Shown here one piece after another: positions 11,297 through 19,458 of a DNA stretch of 64,000 nt; position 1 is the stretch's first letter; each line of letters starts with the position of its first letter. The stretch comes from Pyropia yezoensis (taxonomy: Eukaryota; Rhodophyta; Bangiophyceae; Bangiales; Bangiaceae), in assembly GCA_009829735.1 (NCBI GenBank), contig CM020618.1, forward strand, positions 38,416,894-38,480,893. The letters run 5' to 3'. Under the pieces are notes generated by a model. That model was not told the origin of the DNA and did not search any database. It saw only the letters and a list, made by a program, of their open reading frames with translations. The translations under genes were made by a program, and so were the position numbers.

Positions 11297-11558
11297 ATGT
11301 GGGCCGTCGACGCGGCCATTGTGGCCTCCCTCTGCGCCGTCCTGGCCACCCTCGTCGCCTTCCTCTACCGCGCCGACAGCGAGCGGCGGGCGGCGCTGGC
11401 CGCGCTGGCCGCCGCGGAGGAGGAGGCTGCGGCAGCGGCGCCGTGGCGGCCGCCCCGCCGCGGCGGCCGCGGCCGCCGGCCGCCCGCCGCGGCCGCCGGC
11501 CCGCCCGGCGGGGTGGGGGCGGCCGCCGCTGCTGCCGCTGCGGCAACGGCCGCTGCCG

Positions 11559-11595
<37 letters not shown>

Positions 11596-11652
11596 TGCCG
11601 CTGCTGCTGCCGTGCGCGCCGTGCTGGCGTGGTGGCTCCCTAGGGCGGTGGT

Positions 11653-11693
<41 letters not shown>

Positions 11694-12309
11694 CGCCGCC
11701 GCCGCTGGCGCCGCCGGCCCAACCCGCCGCGGCGGCCGGGGCGGGGGTGGACGCGGCGGCCGCCGCCGCCGCCGCCGCCCCGCCCGCCCCGCACCACCGC
11801 CGGGCCGGTGGCCGTGGCGGGGTCCCCCCCCCCCCGTGCTGGTGGCGGCTGCCGCGGCGGGGGCGGCGGCGGCCGACGGGTCGGGGTCAGAGTCGGACGA
11901 CACCCGCGCCGCGCGGGCGGCGCAGCGGCGGGGCGCCACGCGGGCGGCGGCGGCGGCTGCCGCCGCGGCCGCCGCCGCTGCCGCTGCCGATGGGCTGATC
12001 GACAGCGACGGGGGGGACAGTGACGGTGGGCCCGTCGGTGGGGGGGGGGGCGACGGCGAGGACGGGGAGGAGGGGCCGTCGGGGGGCGGCGGGGGGGGCG
12101 GCGGCGGCGGCGGTGGGGGTGGCGGCGGCGGCGGCGGCGGCCCCGCCCGGCGGCGGCGGCGGCCGAGCAAGAAAAAGGAGGCCCACCGGCAGGCCAAGCT
12201 CAACGCCCAGGCCGCCGCGGCCTACCACCTGGCCCTCTCCCGCGCGCGGGAGGAGGTTGCCGCCGACGCGCGGCGGGAGGCGGAGAAGGTGGAGGAGGCT
12301 GCCGAGGAG

Positions 12310-12340
<31 letters not shown>

Positions 12341-12822
12341 ACGCCGCCGCCGCGGCGGCGGCCGAGGAGTACGGCGCGTGGCGGGGGCGCTTTTCGGTGG
12401 AAGCGTCGGGGGAGGGCCGCGCGGTGGACGCGGCGGCCGCCGCCGACATGGGCGGCGGCGACGGCGGCGGCGGCGGCGGGCCGGCCGCCGCCGCTGCCGC
12501 CGACGCGGCGGCGGCGGCCGTGGGGGGGGCAGGCGGGGACCCCACCGACGGGGCGCTGGTGGCGCTCACCCGGGAGCGGCGGGTGGTATCGGTGGAGGAG
12601 GCGGCGCTGGCGGTGGGCATTGGCAGCGCCGACGCGGCGGCACGGCTGGCCGCCGCCGCTGCGTCGGGGGCGTTAGAGGGCGTCTGGGACGACCGTGGCC
12701 GGTTCGTGGCGCTGGGGGGGGGGGGGGCCGACGCGCTCGCCGCCTGGGTGGCTGCCCGGGGGGTGGTGCGGGTGGAGGAGGTGGCCGCCCACGCCGAGGC
12801 GCTGCTGTGGGGGGGGGCGTGA
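11297..12822 (+). CDS. DDRGK domain protein (UFBP1/DDRGK1 homologue), frameshift in a C-run
   Basis: The ATG at 11297 opens a protein with an N-terminal membrane anchor (residues 5-24, VDAAIVASLCAVLATLVAFL) followed by Arg/Ala-rich low complexity, as in DDRGK1 of the ER membrane. The frame changes at a run of 12 C (11824-11835). From there the second frame continues through a basic coiled-coil (PSKKKEAHRQAKLNAQ), the EEYGAWRGRFSVE block, and a C-terminal winged-helix/PCI-like part with VWDDRGRF (DDRG at 12688-12699; Arg replaces Lys of the name-giving motif), ending at TGA 12822. DDRGK1/UFBP1 is an adaptor of the UFL1 ligase that attaches UFM1, notably to ribosomes at the ER. The C-run suggests a sequence error rather than a real break. 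Ala and Gly homopolymers are longer than in animal homologues. Confidence 0.7.
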
Positions 12823-14174
12823 GGGGGGCGAGGGGTGGAGGGGGGGGGGGCAGGGGGGGGGGGGTCTTAAAATACGCTGTGCCGCCGTGCGGAGAGCGCC
12901 TGGCGGCGGCCCGGTGGCCCTGCCGGTGGTGTGGACGACAACCACGGGCACGGCGGCCGTCGGCCGCCGTGTAGACGAGGACCCACATCAGGCAGGAAAG
13001 AGGACGCGGTCGGCTGAGAATAGCAGTGAGCGCGGCGGGTATGGGGCCACGGACAGGCCGAGGGGCAACGGGCAGGTCGGGGGGGCGGGGGCGGGGGGAG
13101 GCCTCCGCGCTGGTCGCATGTGGGGGGGTTGGCAGGAGGTTGGGCCCTCTCGCACGCGCGCCGTTGCATCCCCGACGGCCGCGCGCCGTTGCATCCCCGA
13201 CGGCCGCGTGGGGCGGCCACCCGCGCGGGGGCGCGCCCACCGCACCCGCCCACGCGCGGACGTCCACGAGTGCGGGGATGGCTGATGAGTGCCCGTGTGG
13301 TGACGCATGCTCCGCCGCGGGTTTCCCACCCCCCCCCCCCCCCCGCATGTCGCAAGGCGGGCCCGGCGGGGATGCTGCTGGGTGCCCTGCCCACACGGCT
13401 GCCGTCCGGCCAGTGCCCCTCGGCGGCAGGTGGGGCAGCGGCCGCGACTGCGGCCAGCCTGCCCTCCATCAGCTCCCCATCACAGCTTTTCAACATCGGG
13501 GAGGGTAGCCCTCTCCGTCGGCAGCTTCCACCAAAGCGGCGGCCCCCCCATCCGCCCATCCATCCATCCATCCAATGTACGTACAAGTAGGCGCGGCGCT
13601 CCCTGGAGGGAGACAACACGAAACCGCTCGCCCCGAGGTACCCACATCCATCCCAATCGCTTTACAAGGGCATGCAGAGGCGGCCGCCGCGCAGCCACTG
13701 CCGGCGCCGTCGCGCTGGCCGGCCAAGCCGTCGGCTGCCAACGGGGCAACACCGGGACGGCAAACGACAACGCGTCTAGGCCACGGGGGCAAACGGGGGA
13801 GCAGCAACCTCCGCCTTCCTCCCCCCCCTCTCCTACTGCCCCCACCACCCCCAAAAGTCCCACCGCGTCCTCCAGTCGACCACACGACCAACCGCCACCG
13901 CCGCGCCAACGAGGAGGCCGCCCCGACAGCCCCCGCGACCGTCGTCGAGGGAGCCTCCCACAACACGGGTGAAACTGTCGCAGACCACCGCCAGAGGGGA
14001 GCGGCGCCAGGCGAGGTACCCGCAGAAATCAGTACGGACCTGCAAGCGACCCAATCGCATGTACGCACACACACGCCAGGGGCGGTATAAAATAGGAGGC
14101 ACACCAGATGCGCAACAGCGGACGCAAAACATGTTAGCTACGGGTGCCATTGACCAGACCAGCCCCCCACACCA
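12823..14174. other. Intergenic, no gene recognised
   Basis: Holds a two-copy direct repeat (GCGCCGTTGCATCCCCGACG) at 13156-13206, a CATC microsatellite at 13558-13575 and a TATA-like TATAAAATA at about 14088. A 221-codon plus-strand frame (13307-13972) has no family signature. Confidence 0.45.
13156..13206. repeat. Two-copy tandem repeat, ~25 bp unit
   Basis: The unit GCGCCGTTGCATCCCCGACG plus GCCGC occurs twice in succession with no visible change. Confidence 0.6.
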
Positions 14175-15116
14175 TCAACCGCGTGTGGGGTCTGTGAGCT
14201 CAGCGCACGACCTCATCATCGGCTCCAAGCCCCACCGACCACCTCCGTCAGCCCCAACTTGGAACAAAACCAACCAAGAACCCCCCCCAAACCTCTCCAC
14301 CCCCTCTCGCCCCCACCGCCCAGCGGCCACAAACAACGTACCAATCTGCGCCTCGACCGCCTCGCTCACCGCTGGGATCTGGTCTGGGACCTCCCCCCGC
14401 GCGTTGCTCACGACCGCGTACCCCACAGACACTACGACGGCGTAAAAGATGGTTGACGAGCCCGCCTCGAGCAACCACCCCGGCACGCCCGCGGCGGCGA
14501 CGGCCCCCCCCAGGAGCTGCGGGAGGATTAACACCACGTCCAGCAGAAGCGCCTGCTGCGTGTTGAACCGCACAAAGCGGGAAAACCCCGTGTTGCGCAC
14601 GACCAGCAGGTAGAGCGCAAAAAATATGCCAAAAGCAAAGAACGGGATGCCCCGGTAGGCGCGGAACAGGGGGGCGATGGCGGGCAGCACGACCGCCGCC
14701 ACCGTTGGCGCGCGCTCAAAGACAAACCGCCCAAAGACGAGGCCATCAAGGAGGGGGAGGAGGTAGGGGGCCGACGCACCAATGCGCTCCAGGACAGGGA
14801 CGGGCTCCCCGCCGCCGCCACCCCGGTCGCCCCCGCCGCGGATCATGGTGGGGGGGGTGGCGCCGCGGCGCGCGCGCCGCGGCGCCGTCGATGACCACCG
14901 CCAGGTGGCGACAGGGACGGAAGAGCGGCCAACAAAGGAGCCAGGGGTAACCGAGGAAGGGGAAGCACCGGTAGCCCGCTGGGGCGCCAGCGCTGCCACA
15001 CGGGGGGGGGGGGGCGCCCGGCTCGACGACGACCTGCCATGCCGGAGGCTGGCCGCGACGGGCGCCCCGCCTGGCGCAGCGACAAAAGCACCTGCCTGCC
15101 CAACGAATGACCCCAT
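14175..15116 (-). CDS. TIC20-like plastid protein import component
   Basis: A 313-aa frame starts at the ATG at 15116. The first ~100 residues are Ser/Ala/Arg/Pro-rich with early Phe residues (GSFVGQAGAFVAAP), as expected of a red-lineage plastid transit peptide. The body has four hydrophobic segments: YLLPLLDGLVFGRFVF, VAAVVLPAIAPLFRAY, IPFFAFGIFFALYLLVV and a last pair around LILPQLLGGAVAAA and IFYAVVVSVGYAVVS. Between them lies the conserved RFVRFNTQQALLLDVVLIL block typical of the Tic20 family. TIC20 is a channel component of the inner-envelope translocon. The last ~45 residues (GRWGREGVERFGGG onward) are not typical and may be lineage specific. The gene has no visible intron and lies tail-on to a gene-poor stretch. 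Confidence 0.8.
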   Translation of the reverse strand: MGSFVGQAGAFVAAPGGAPVAASLRHGRSSSSRAPPPPRVAALAPQRATGASPSSVTPGSFVGRSSVPVATWRWSSTAPRRARRGATPPTMIRGGGDRGGGGGEPVPVLERIGASAPYLLPLLDGLVFGRFVFERAPTVAAVVLPAIAPLFRAYRGIPFFAFGIFFALYLLVVRNTGFSRFVRFNTQQALLLDVVLILPQLLGGAVAAAGVPGWLLEAGSSTIFYAVVVSVGYAVVSNARGEVPDQIPAVSEAVEAQIGTLFVAAGRWGREGVERFGGGSWLVLFQVGADGGGRWGLEPMMRSCAELTDPTRG

Positions 15117-15371
15117 GGTGGATTGAGGGGGAGGGAAGCGCCCGCCGCGTCTATAGGGCAGAGCCTAGCCACGTGCGGGGCTGGACGGTCGGTACCGGGG
15201 GTCACGGACAAGACGGTCTTCCTCGCTCGACGTGCCTTGGGGGAGACGCTTGCCGCCAGATCCAGACTTGCAGCCTTCCACGGGCTCGATGAAAAAAAGG
15301 GGCTGTATTTGTACATACAGTATAACGATTGTACATACATAAGAGACATGTAATTTCCAGAAGCGCTCCAA
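15117..15371. other. Short AT-richer spacer
   Basis: Contains GTACATACAGTATAAC and ATTGTACATACATAAG (15308-15342), GTAC-core repeats of the type that recurs elsewhere in the window. Confidence 0.4.
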
Positions 15372-15831
15372 CTAAACGCAAGTGAAAAATAGGCAAACAT
15401 TTTCTGCAAACAGTGTGCTAACTGCGCCAAGTAGCCCGAGTCCTGAAGGCTGACAGCCACTGCGGGATCGCCCGCTTGTACAGAAAAGTCCAGAGGGTGA
15501 GGAAGAAGCGGCGGGACGTCTATCTTGACAGTGCGCCCGCCCCCGACGCCGCTGCTGCGGAGCTCCGCCAACTCCCCTTCCAGCGCCGCCGACAGACCAC
15601 CGCAGCCGCCATCGCCACTGCCCCCACCGCCACCGCTTCCGCCACTCCCCGCCCCCCCCCCTCCCCTCCCTCGCCACTCCCTGTCGCGAGCGCCCCATCG
15701 AAGCAATCGCTAAGAAGGGCCACCTCCTCTTGGCCAGCACGGACGTCGTAGCGGGGCTCGCACGTGACGACAAAGCACCGCCGTCTGTTGACTGGGTTAG
15801 CCGTACTTCCCTCTCGCTGCTGCCGCTGCAC
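15372..15831 (-). CDS. Putative coding fragment(s), function unknown
   Basis: Two minus-strand frames look like consecutive parts of one protein. At 15831-15680 the translation has CFVVTCEPRYDVRAGQEEV and LLSDCFDGALATG. After a Gly-rich stretch (C-runs on the plus strand) another frame continues with LSAALEGELAELRSS, TVKIDVPPLLPHPLDF and VAVSLQDSGYLAQLAHCLQ (about 15600-15400). Codon use is like the confirmed genes. A frameshift in the C-run or a short intron must join them, and no start or stop can be fixed. I do not recognise the family. Confidence 0.35.
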
Positions 15832-16198
15832 ACACCGCCGCGGCCGCCGCGGCCATCGCCGCCACCACGGTTATATGTACTTGGCGTCCTTGCGCTTGCT
15901 GCTGCCACCTCTGCCGCAACCCTGCCGCCACCGCCTCCGCCGCCGCCGCCCTTCAGGCGGGGCGCTTGTGAGGTCTCATGTCTGGAGCAGACGGTGGGTA
16001 GGACACAGATGGCACGGAAAGAGGGAAGGCGGGAGAGATGTGGGAGATATACCCCAAGAAAGCAGAGTGGACGGTCGGGGGGGGGAGCGCTTCCTGGAGC
16101 AAGGGCACGGCGGGGTCGAGCGACGGAAGCTGCGGATGGTCCGCCGCCTTGCCGTGTATCACGCGGCGACATGAACCGTGGTTTGCATGGTCACGGCG
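15832..16198. other. No gene recognised
   Basis: GC-rich sequence with Pro/Gly low complexity in all frames. It may contain the 5' part of the fragmented gene at 15372-15831 (-). Confidence 0.4.
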
Positions 16199-16826
16199 CA
16201 GTGGTGCTTCGAGGGAGGTTCAGGAAAACGCCCTAAATCGGGTTTGCGGGTTGCGGATCCGATTGCGGACCCCCTCTCACGGTACCGTCCGCCCCAGCAT
16301 TCTCTTTTTTTTTTCGTACCTTCTGTAGCCGTCACGTCGGGCGACGTACGCGCTGCATACGACCATCACGTGAAGCACCATGCGCTGTGCTACAAGAGCA
16401 TATAACGCGGCAGGGCGTATGTCTTTCGACCATCACCGTCGTGTGCGCCCCACAGCAGCTGTCAAAACCGACGCGGAGAATACTGTGATTGTTGGGGAAC
16501 GAGAAACCCGCTGTGGAAGGGGCCTAAAAACGCGCATTTCTCAGATGGAGGTGCTGGACCTTAAAGAGTGCTGGTTGGCTGATACTCGCCCAGTCATCAA
16601 GACCAGACCGCGTGATGGGTTTTTATTGGTTGATCCTCGCGAAGTCGTTACCGGGAGCCTTCCCGCAAGCGTTTGCCCCGCAAAGTTTTGCATTGGGCCC
16701 GCAGCGTTTGCGCAAAAATCGAGAGAAAACGGCGTGACACGGTCCGCAAACCGTCTGTGGACTCGCCTGAGGGTCCATAAACAGGTCAAAACAGGCTTTT
16801 CCTGAACCTCCCTTTATGCACCACTG
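16199..16826. mobile_element. MITE-like non-autonomous DNA element, copy 1
   Basis: The 628-bp element begins CAGTGGTGCTTCGAGGGAGG and ends, in reverse complement, CAGTGGTGCATAAAGGGAGG. The terminal inverted repeats are about 30 bp, through TTCAGGAAAA. The interior is closely related to 28360-28840 apart from about 140 bp missing from that copy. No transposase frame exists, so an autonomous partner must mobilise it. The CAGTG ends recall hAT-type elements, but no convincing 8-bp target duplication is visible (TCACGGCG left, TGCGGGCC right). Confidence 0.75.
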
Positions 16827-18051
16827 TGCGGGCCCCGTCCGAGTCCAGCTGAGAGTGGGCGCGCGAAAAAGGCCAAGGTTCAAAGCTGTCTGTTGTTTTC
16901 AAGTGGTGACTTTCTTTCTGCGGGTGCGGCCAGCCCCCACCTCAGACGATGTCCGTCCTCGGCGACTGCTGCTTGAGGGGGGGGCGCTCACCACCCCCCC
17001 CTGAAGCGCTTGACCTCGCGGACGCACCGGCCCCAGCGGCGCCCGTCGTTGCACACGCCCCGCGACCCCGAGGGTGGCGGCGAGCTGCCAAGATCCGTGT
17101 CGCCCTCCTGGGTGACCGCGTGGGCACGCGGCACTGCCCACCCCCCCCCCCCGGCGTCGGCGGGGAGCCCTGTGCGCTGGGCCGTCCGCCGATCACCTTC
17201 GCTGGCAGAGCGAAGCATCCCTAGTCACACCCCCCTGCGAAGCATCCCTAGTCACACCCCCCTGCGAAGCATCCCTAGTCACACCCCCCTGCAGCTTTTG
17301 TCATAGTAGGACGAGCGCATCTATCGGGAATAAGACTCACTTTCCGTGGACCCTGCTTTGAGGGAGGACTGCGCTGTGCGCGTGGCTTCCTCGGCGACGG
17401 CTGCGCCGGCGGCGGGCGCGGCCGATGGTGCTTCTGTTGGCCACCCGACCGCACGTGGCGGTGGGGTGATGCCGGCGTGGTGTATGCAGGAGCGCGCAGC
17501 CCCCTGTTCTCGCCGGCCTCCAATCTCTGCCCCCCGCGAGCGTGCGTGCGGGGGGGGGGGGGAAGGGGGGGAAGGGGGGCGGGTAAGGGCACACATATTT
17601 GCACACTGCAATGTCGTTCGGGGCGGACCGCCCAGGTGCCTGGCCTGACTTGCTGGGCTCCCGTCCCCTCGCCCACCCCCCCCCCGTCTGCACGTGTGAG
17701 GACGCTGGCGGACACGGATGCAGAGGCAGCGGTGGCGACAGTGGCCACGGGAGATACCTTCCTGTTCTAGAGGAAGTCGGCGCTAATGGCAGGGAGGGTT
17801 CTCGCCCCCCCCCCACCCTGACAAGACATCCCCGCGCCGGGTGTCAATCCGTGAGCACCGATCTTCGTGCCTCATCCCCCCCCCCCCCATCCGCAGTGGT
17901 GCCCGGAGCGCAGCACGGTACGTCGTCCCTTTCCCACCTTGTCACCGATCTGCCCCCGACGGGCAGTCATCCCTATTCCCACCCACCCATCCACCCACTC
18001 CCTCGATCCCCTTCCCCTGACCTCTTTGCCCGCCCCACCCGGCCGCGCACC
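16827..18051. other. Upstream region of the MT-PanD gene
   Basis: No other gene was recognised. It holds the 27-bp tandem repeat at 17210-17290, G-runs at 17551-17580 and a pyrimidine-rich leader (about 17940-18050) leading into the CACC-ATG at 18052. No obvious TATA box. Confidence 0.5.
17210..17290. repeat. Three perfect 27-bp tandem repeats
   Basis: The unit GCGAAGCATCCCTAGTCACA plus CCCCCCT occurs three times without change, about 0.8 kb upstream of the MT-PanD start. It could be a recent slippage expansion or a cluster of binding sites. Confidence 0.8.
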
Positions 18052-19458
18052 ATGTCTAAGACCAATGGAGCCTCCCCGCCCCTCACGGCACCCCCCACCG
18101 ATGCGGTCCTCGAGCAGTACGACACGGCCGAGTCGGCCCAGTTTTACTCCGTAATCATGGGCGACGACACCGCTCACGTGCACTACGGGGTCTTTTCTTC
18201 ACCTTCCGACACAACACGACAGGCGGCAGCCGCCACAACCACCGCCCTCCGCACGCTCGCCGAGGATGGGGGCGTCGTCTTCCGCCGGGGGGTGCGGGTG
18301 CTCGACTTGGGCGCCGGCAATGGCGGCGCCGCGCACGCGCTCGCCGCCGCCACCGGCTGCAGCGTCACATGCCTCAACCTGTGTGGGCGGCAAAATGCGG
18401 CCAACGAGGCGGCCGCCGAGGCGGCGGGCCTGTCTTCGCTGATCACGGTCGTGACGGGCTCCTTTGAGGCACTCCCCGCCGAGTGGACCGCCGCGTTTGA
18501 CGTGGTGTGGTCGCAGGACGCGATCGTCCACTCGTCGTCCAAGGGGCGGGTGTGGGCCGAGGCTGCGCGCGTGCTGGTACCCGGCGGCCACGTGGTGCTG
18601 AGTGACATCATGGCGGCACCCGCGGCAGGCGGCGAGGCGCTCGCGGCATTCAAGGAGCGGCTGCACGTGGAGGAGCTGCTGACGCTCGACGGCTACGAGG
18701 CGGGCCTTCGGGGCGCGGGCGTGGCCACTCTTCGCACCCGTGACCTGTCGGGCCACCTGGTGCCCAACTACCGGCGGATGCTGAGGCGGATTGGCAGCGA
18801 GCGCGCACGCCTGACCCTCTGCTCGGACGCCTACCTGGACAACTACGCCGCGCTGCTGCGCGACAACATTAAGGTGTTGTGTGAGGGGGAAGCGCAGGCG
18901 TGGTGCGCGCTCGTCGCCCGAAAGGGTGGCTTCGTCGCCACCACCGGCGACGCCGCGGCGGTGGTCGCCCCGGCCAATGGGGTGCCCAACGGCAGCGGCG
19001 TCACTGCCGCGCCGTGGGCACCATCCCCCACCCCAGTGAAGCGCTGGGTGTCGTCCAAGCTGCACGGCGTCAAGGTCACCCGCAAGAGCGTGGCGTACCA
19101 CGGGAGCGTGGGCGTGTCCCGGACGCTCCTTGCCGCTGCGGGCATCACCGAATACGAGGCGGTGGACGTGGTGAACCTGTCCAACGGCGCCCGATGGACA
19201 ACCTACGCGCTGGGGATGGACGAGGAGGGGGCGTTCTCGCTCAACGGCGGGGGCGCCCGCCTGGGCGAAGTCGGCGACGCGTGCGTCGTCATGAGCTACG
19301 CCGACGCCCCGACGTACGTGCCCGCGCGGGTGGCCATCCTGGGGGGGGGCAACGTGGTCGTTGACGAGTTCGCGTACGAACACCAAAAGGACGCTGGCAA
19401 GAGCCCCCTCCCCACGGAGGCGCCCAAGGGAGCGGACGGGGGCACTACCGCGATGTGA
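18052..19458 (+). CDS. N-methyltransferase / aspartate 1-decarboxylase (PanD) fusion
   Basis: One uninterrupted 468-aa frame from a CACC-ATG. Residues ~10-300 are a class I SAM methyltransferase of the sarcosine/dimethylglycine type: RVLDLGAGNGGAAHALA (SAM loop, 83-91), VTCLNLCGRQNAANEA, DVVWSQDAIVHSS, ARVLVPGGHVVLSDIM, GHLVPNYRRML. A Pro/Ala/Thr linker (~300-330) leads to a complete PanD domain (~331-435). Aligned to E. coli PanD, Lys336, Tyr349, Gly351-Ser352, Arg381, Thr384 and Tyr385 match Lys9, Tyr22, Gly24-Ser25, Arg54, Thr57 and Tyr58 with one constant offset, and LNGGGA matches the VNGAAA loop. PanD self-cleaves at Gly-Ser to make its pyruvoyl cofactor and converts aspartate to beta-alanine. 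The inferred role is beta-alanine N-methylation toward beta-alanine betaine. No targeting peptide is evident, so it is probably cytosolic. Self-cleavage would leave the methyltransferase on the beta chain. Domain calls are strong; the methyl acceptor is inference. Confidence 0.9.
   Translation: MSKTNGASPPLTAPPTDAVLEQYDTAESAQFYSVIMGDDTAHVHYGVFSSPSDTTRQAAAATTTALRTLAEDGGVVFRRGVRVLDLGAGNGGAAHALAAATGCSVTCLNLCGRQNAANEAAAEAAGLSSLITVVTGSFEALPAEWTAAFDVVWSQDAIVHSSSKGRVWAEAARVLVPGGHVVLSDIMAAPAAGGEALAAFKERLHVEELLTLDGYEAGLRGAGVATLRTRDLSGHLVPNYRRMLRRIGSERARLTLCSDAYLDNYAALLRDNIKVLCEGEAQAWCALVARKGGFVATTGDAAAVVAPANGVPNGSGVTAAPWAPSPTPVKRWVSSKLHGVKVTRKSVAYHGSVGVSRTLLAAAGITEYEAVDVVNLSNGARWTTYALGMDEEGAFSLNGGGARLGEVGDACVVMSYADAPTYVPARVAILGGGNVVVDEFAYEHQKDAGKSPLPTEAPKGADGGTTAM

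Noticed and set aside
14085-14096. TATAAAATA as promoter
   Set aside because: Points to the plus strand where no gene follows; the next gene (TIC20-like) ends there on the minus strand.
16380-16804. 141-codon frame inside MITE copy 1 as a transposase
   Set aside because: Frame is not preserved in copy 2, has no catalytic motif and ends in the terminal repeat.
18199-19386. 395-codon minus-strand frame antisense to MT-PanD
   Set aside because: No domain; the plus strand carries two complete enzyme domains.
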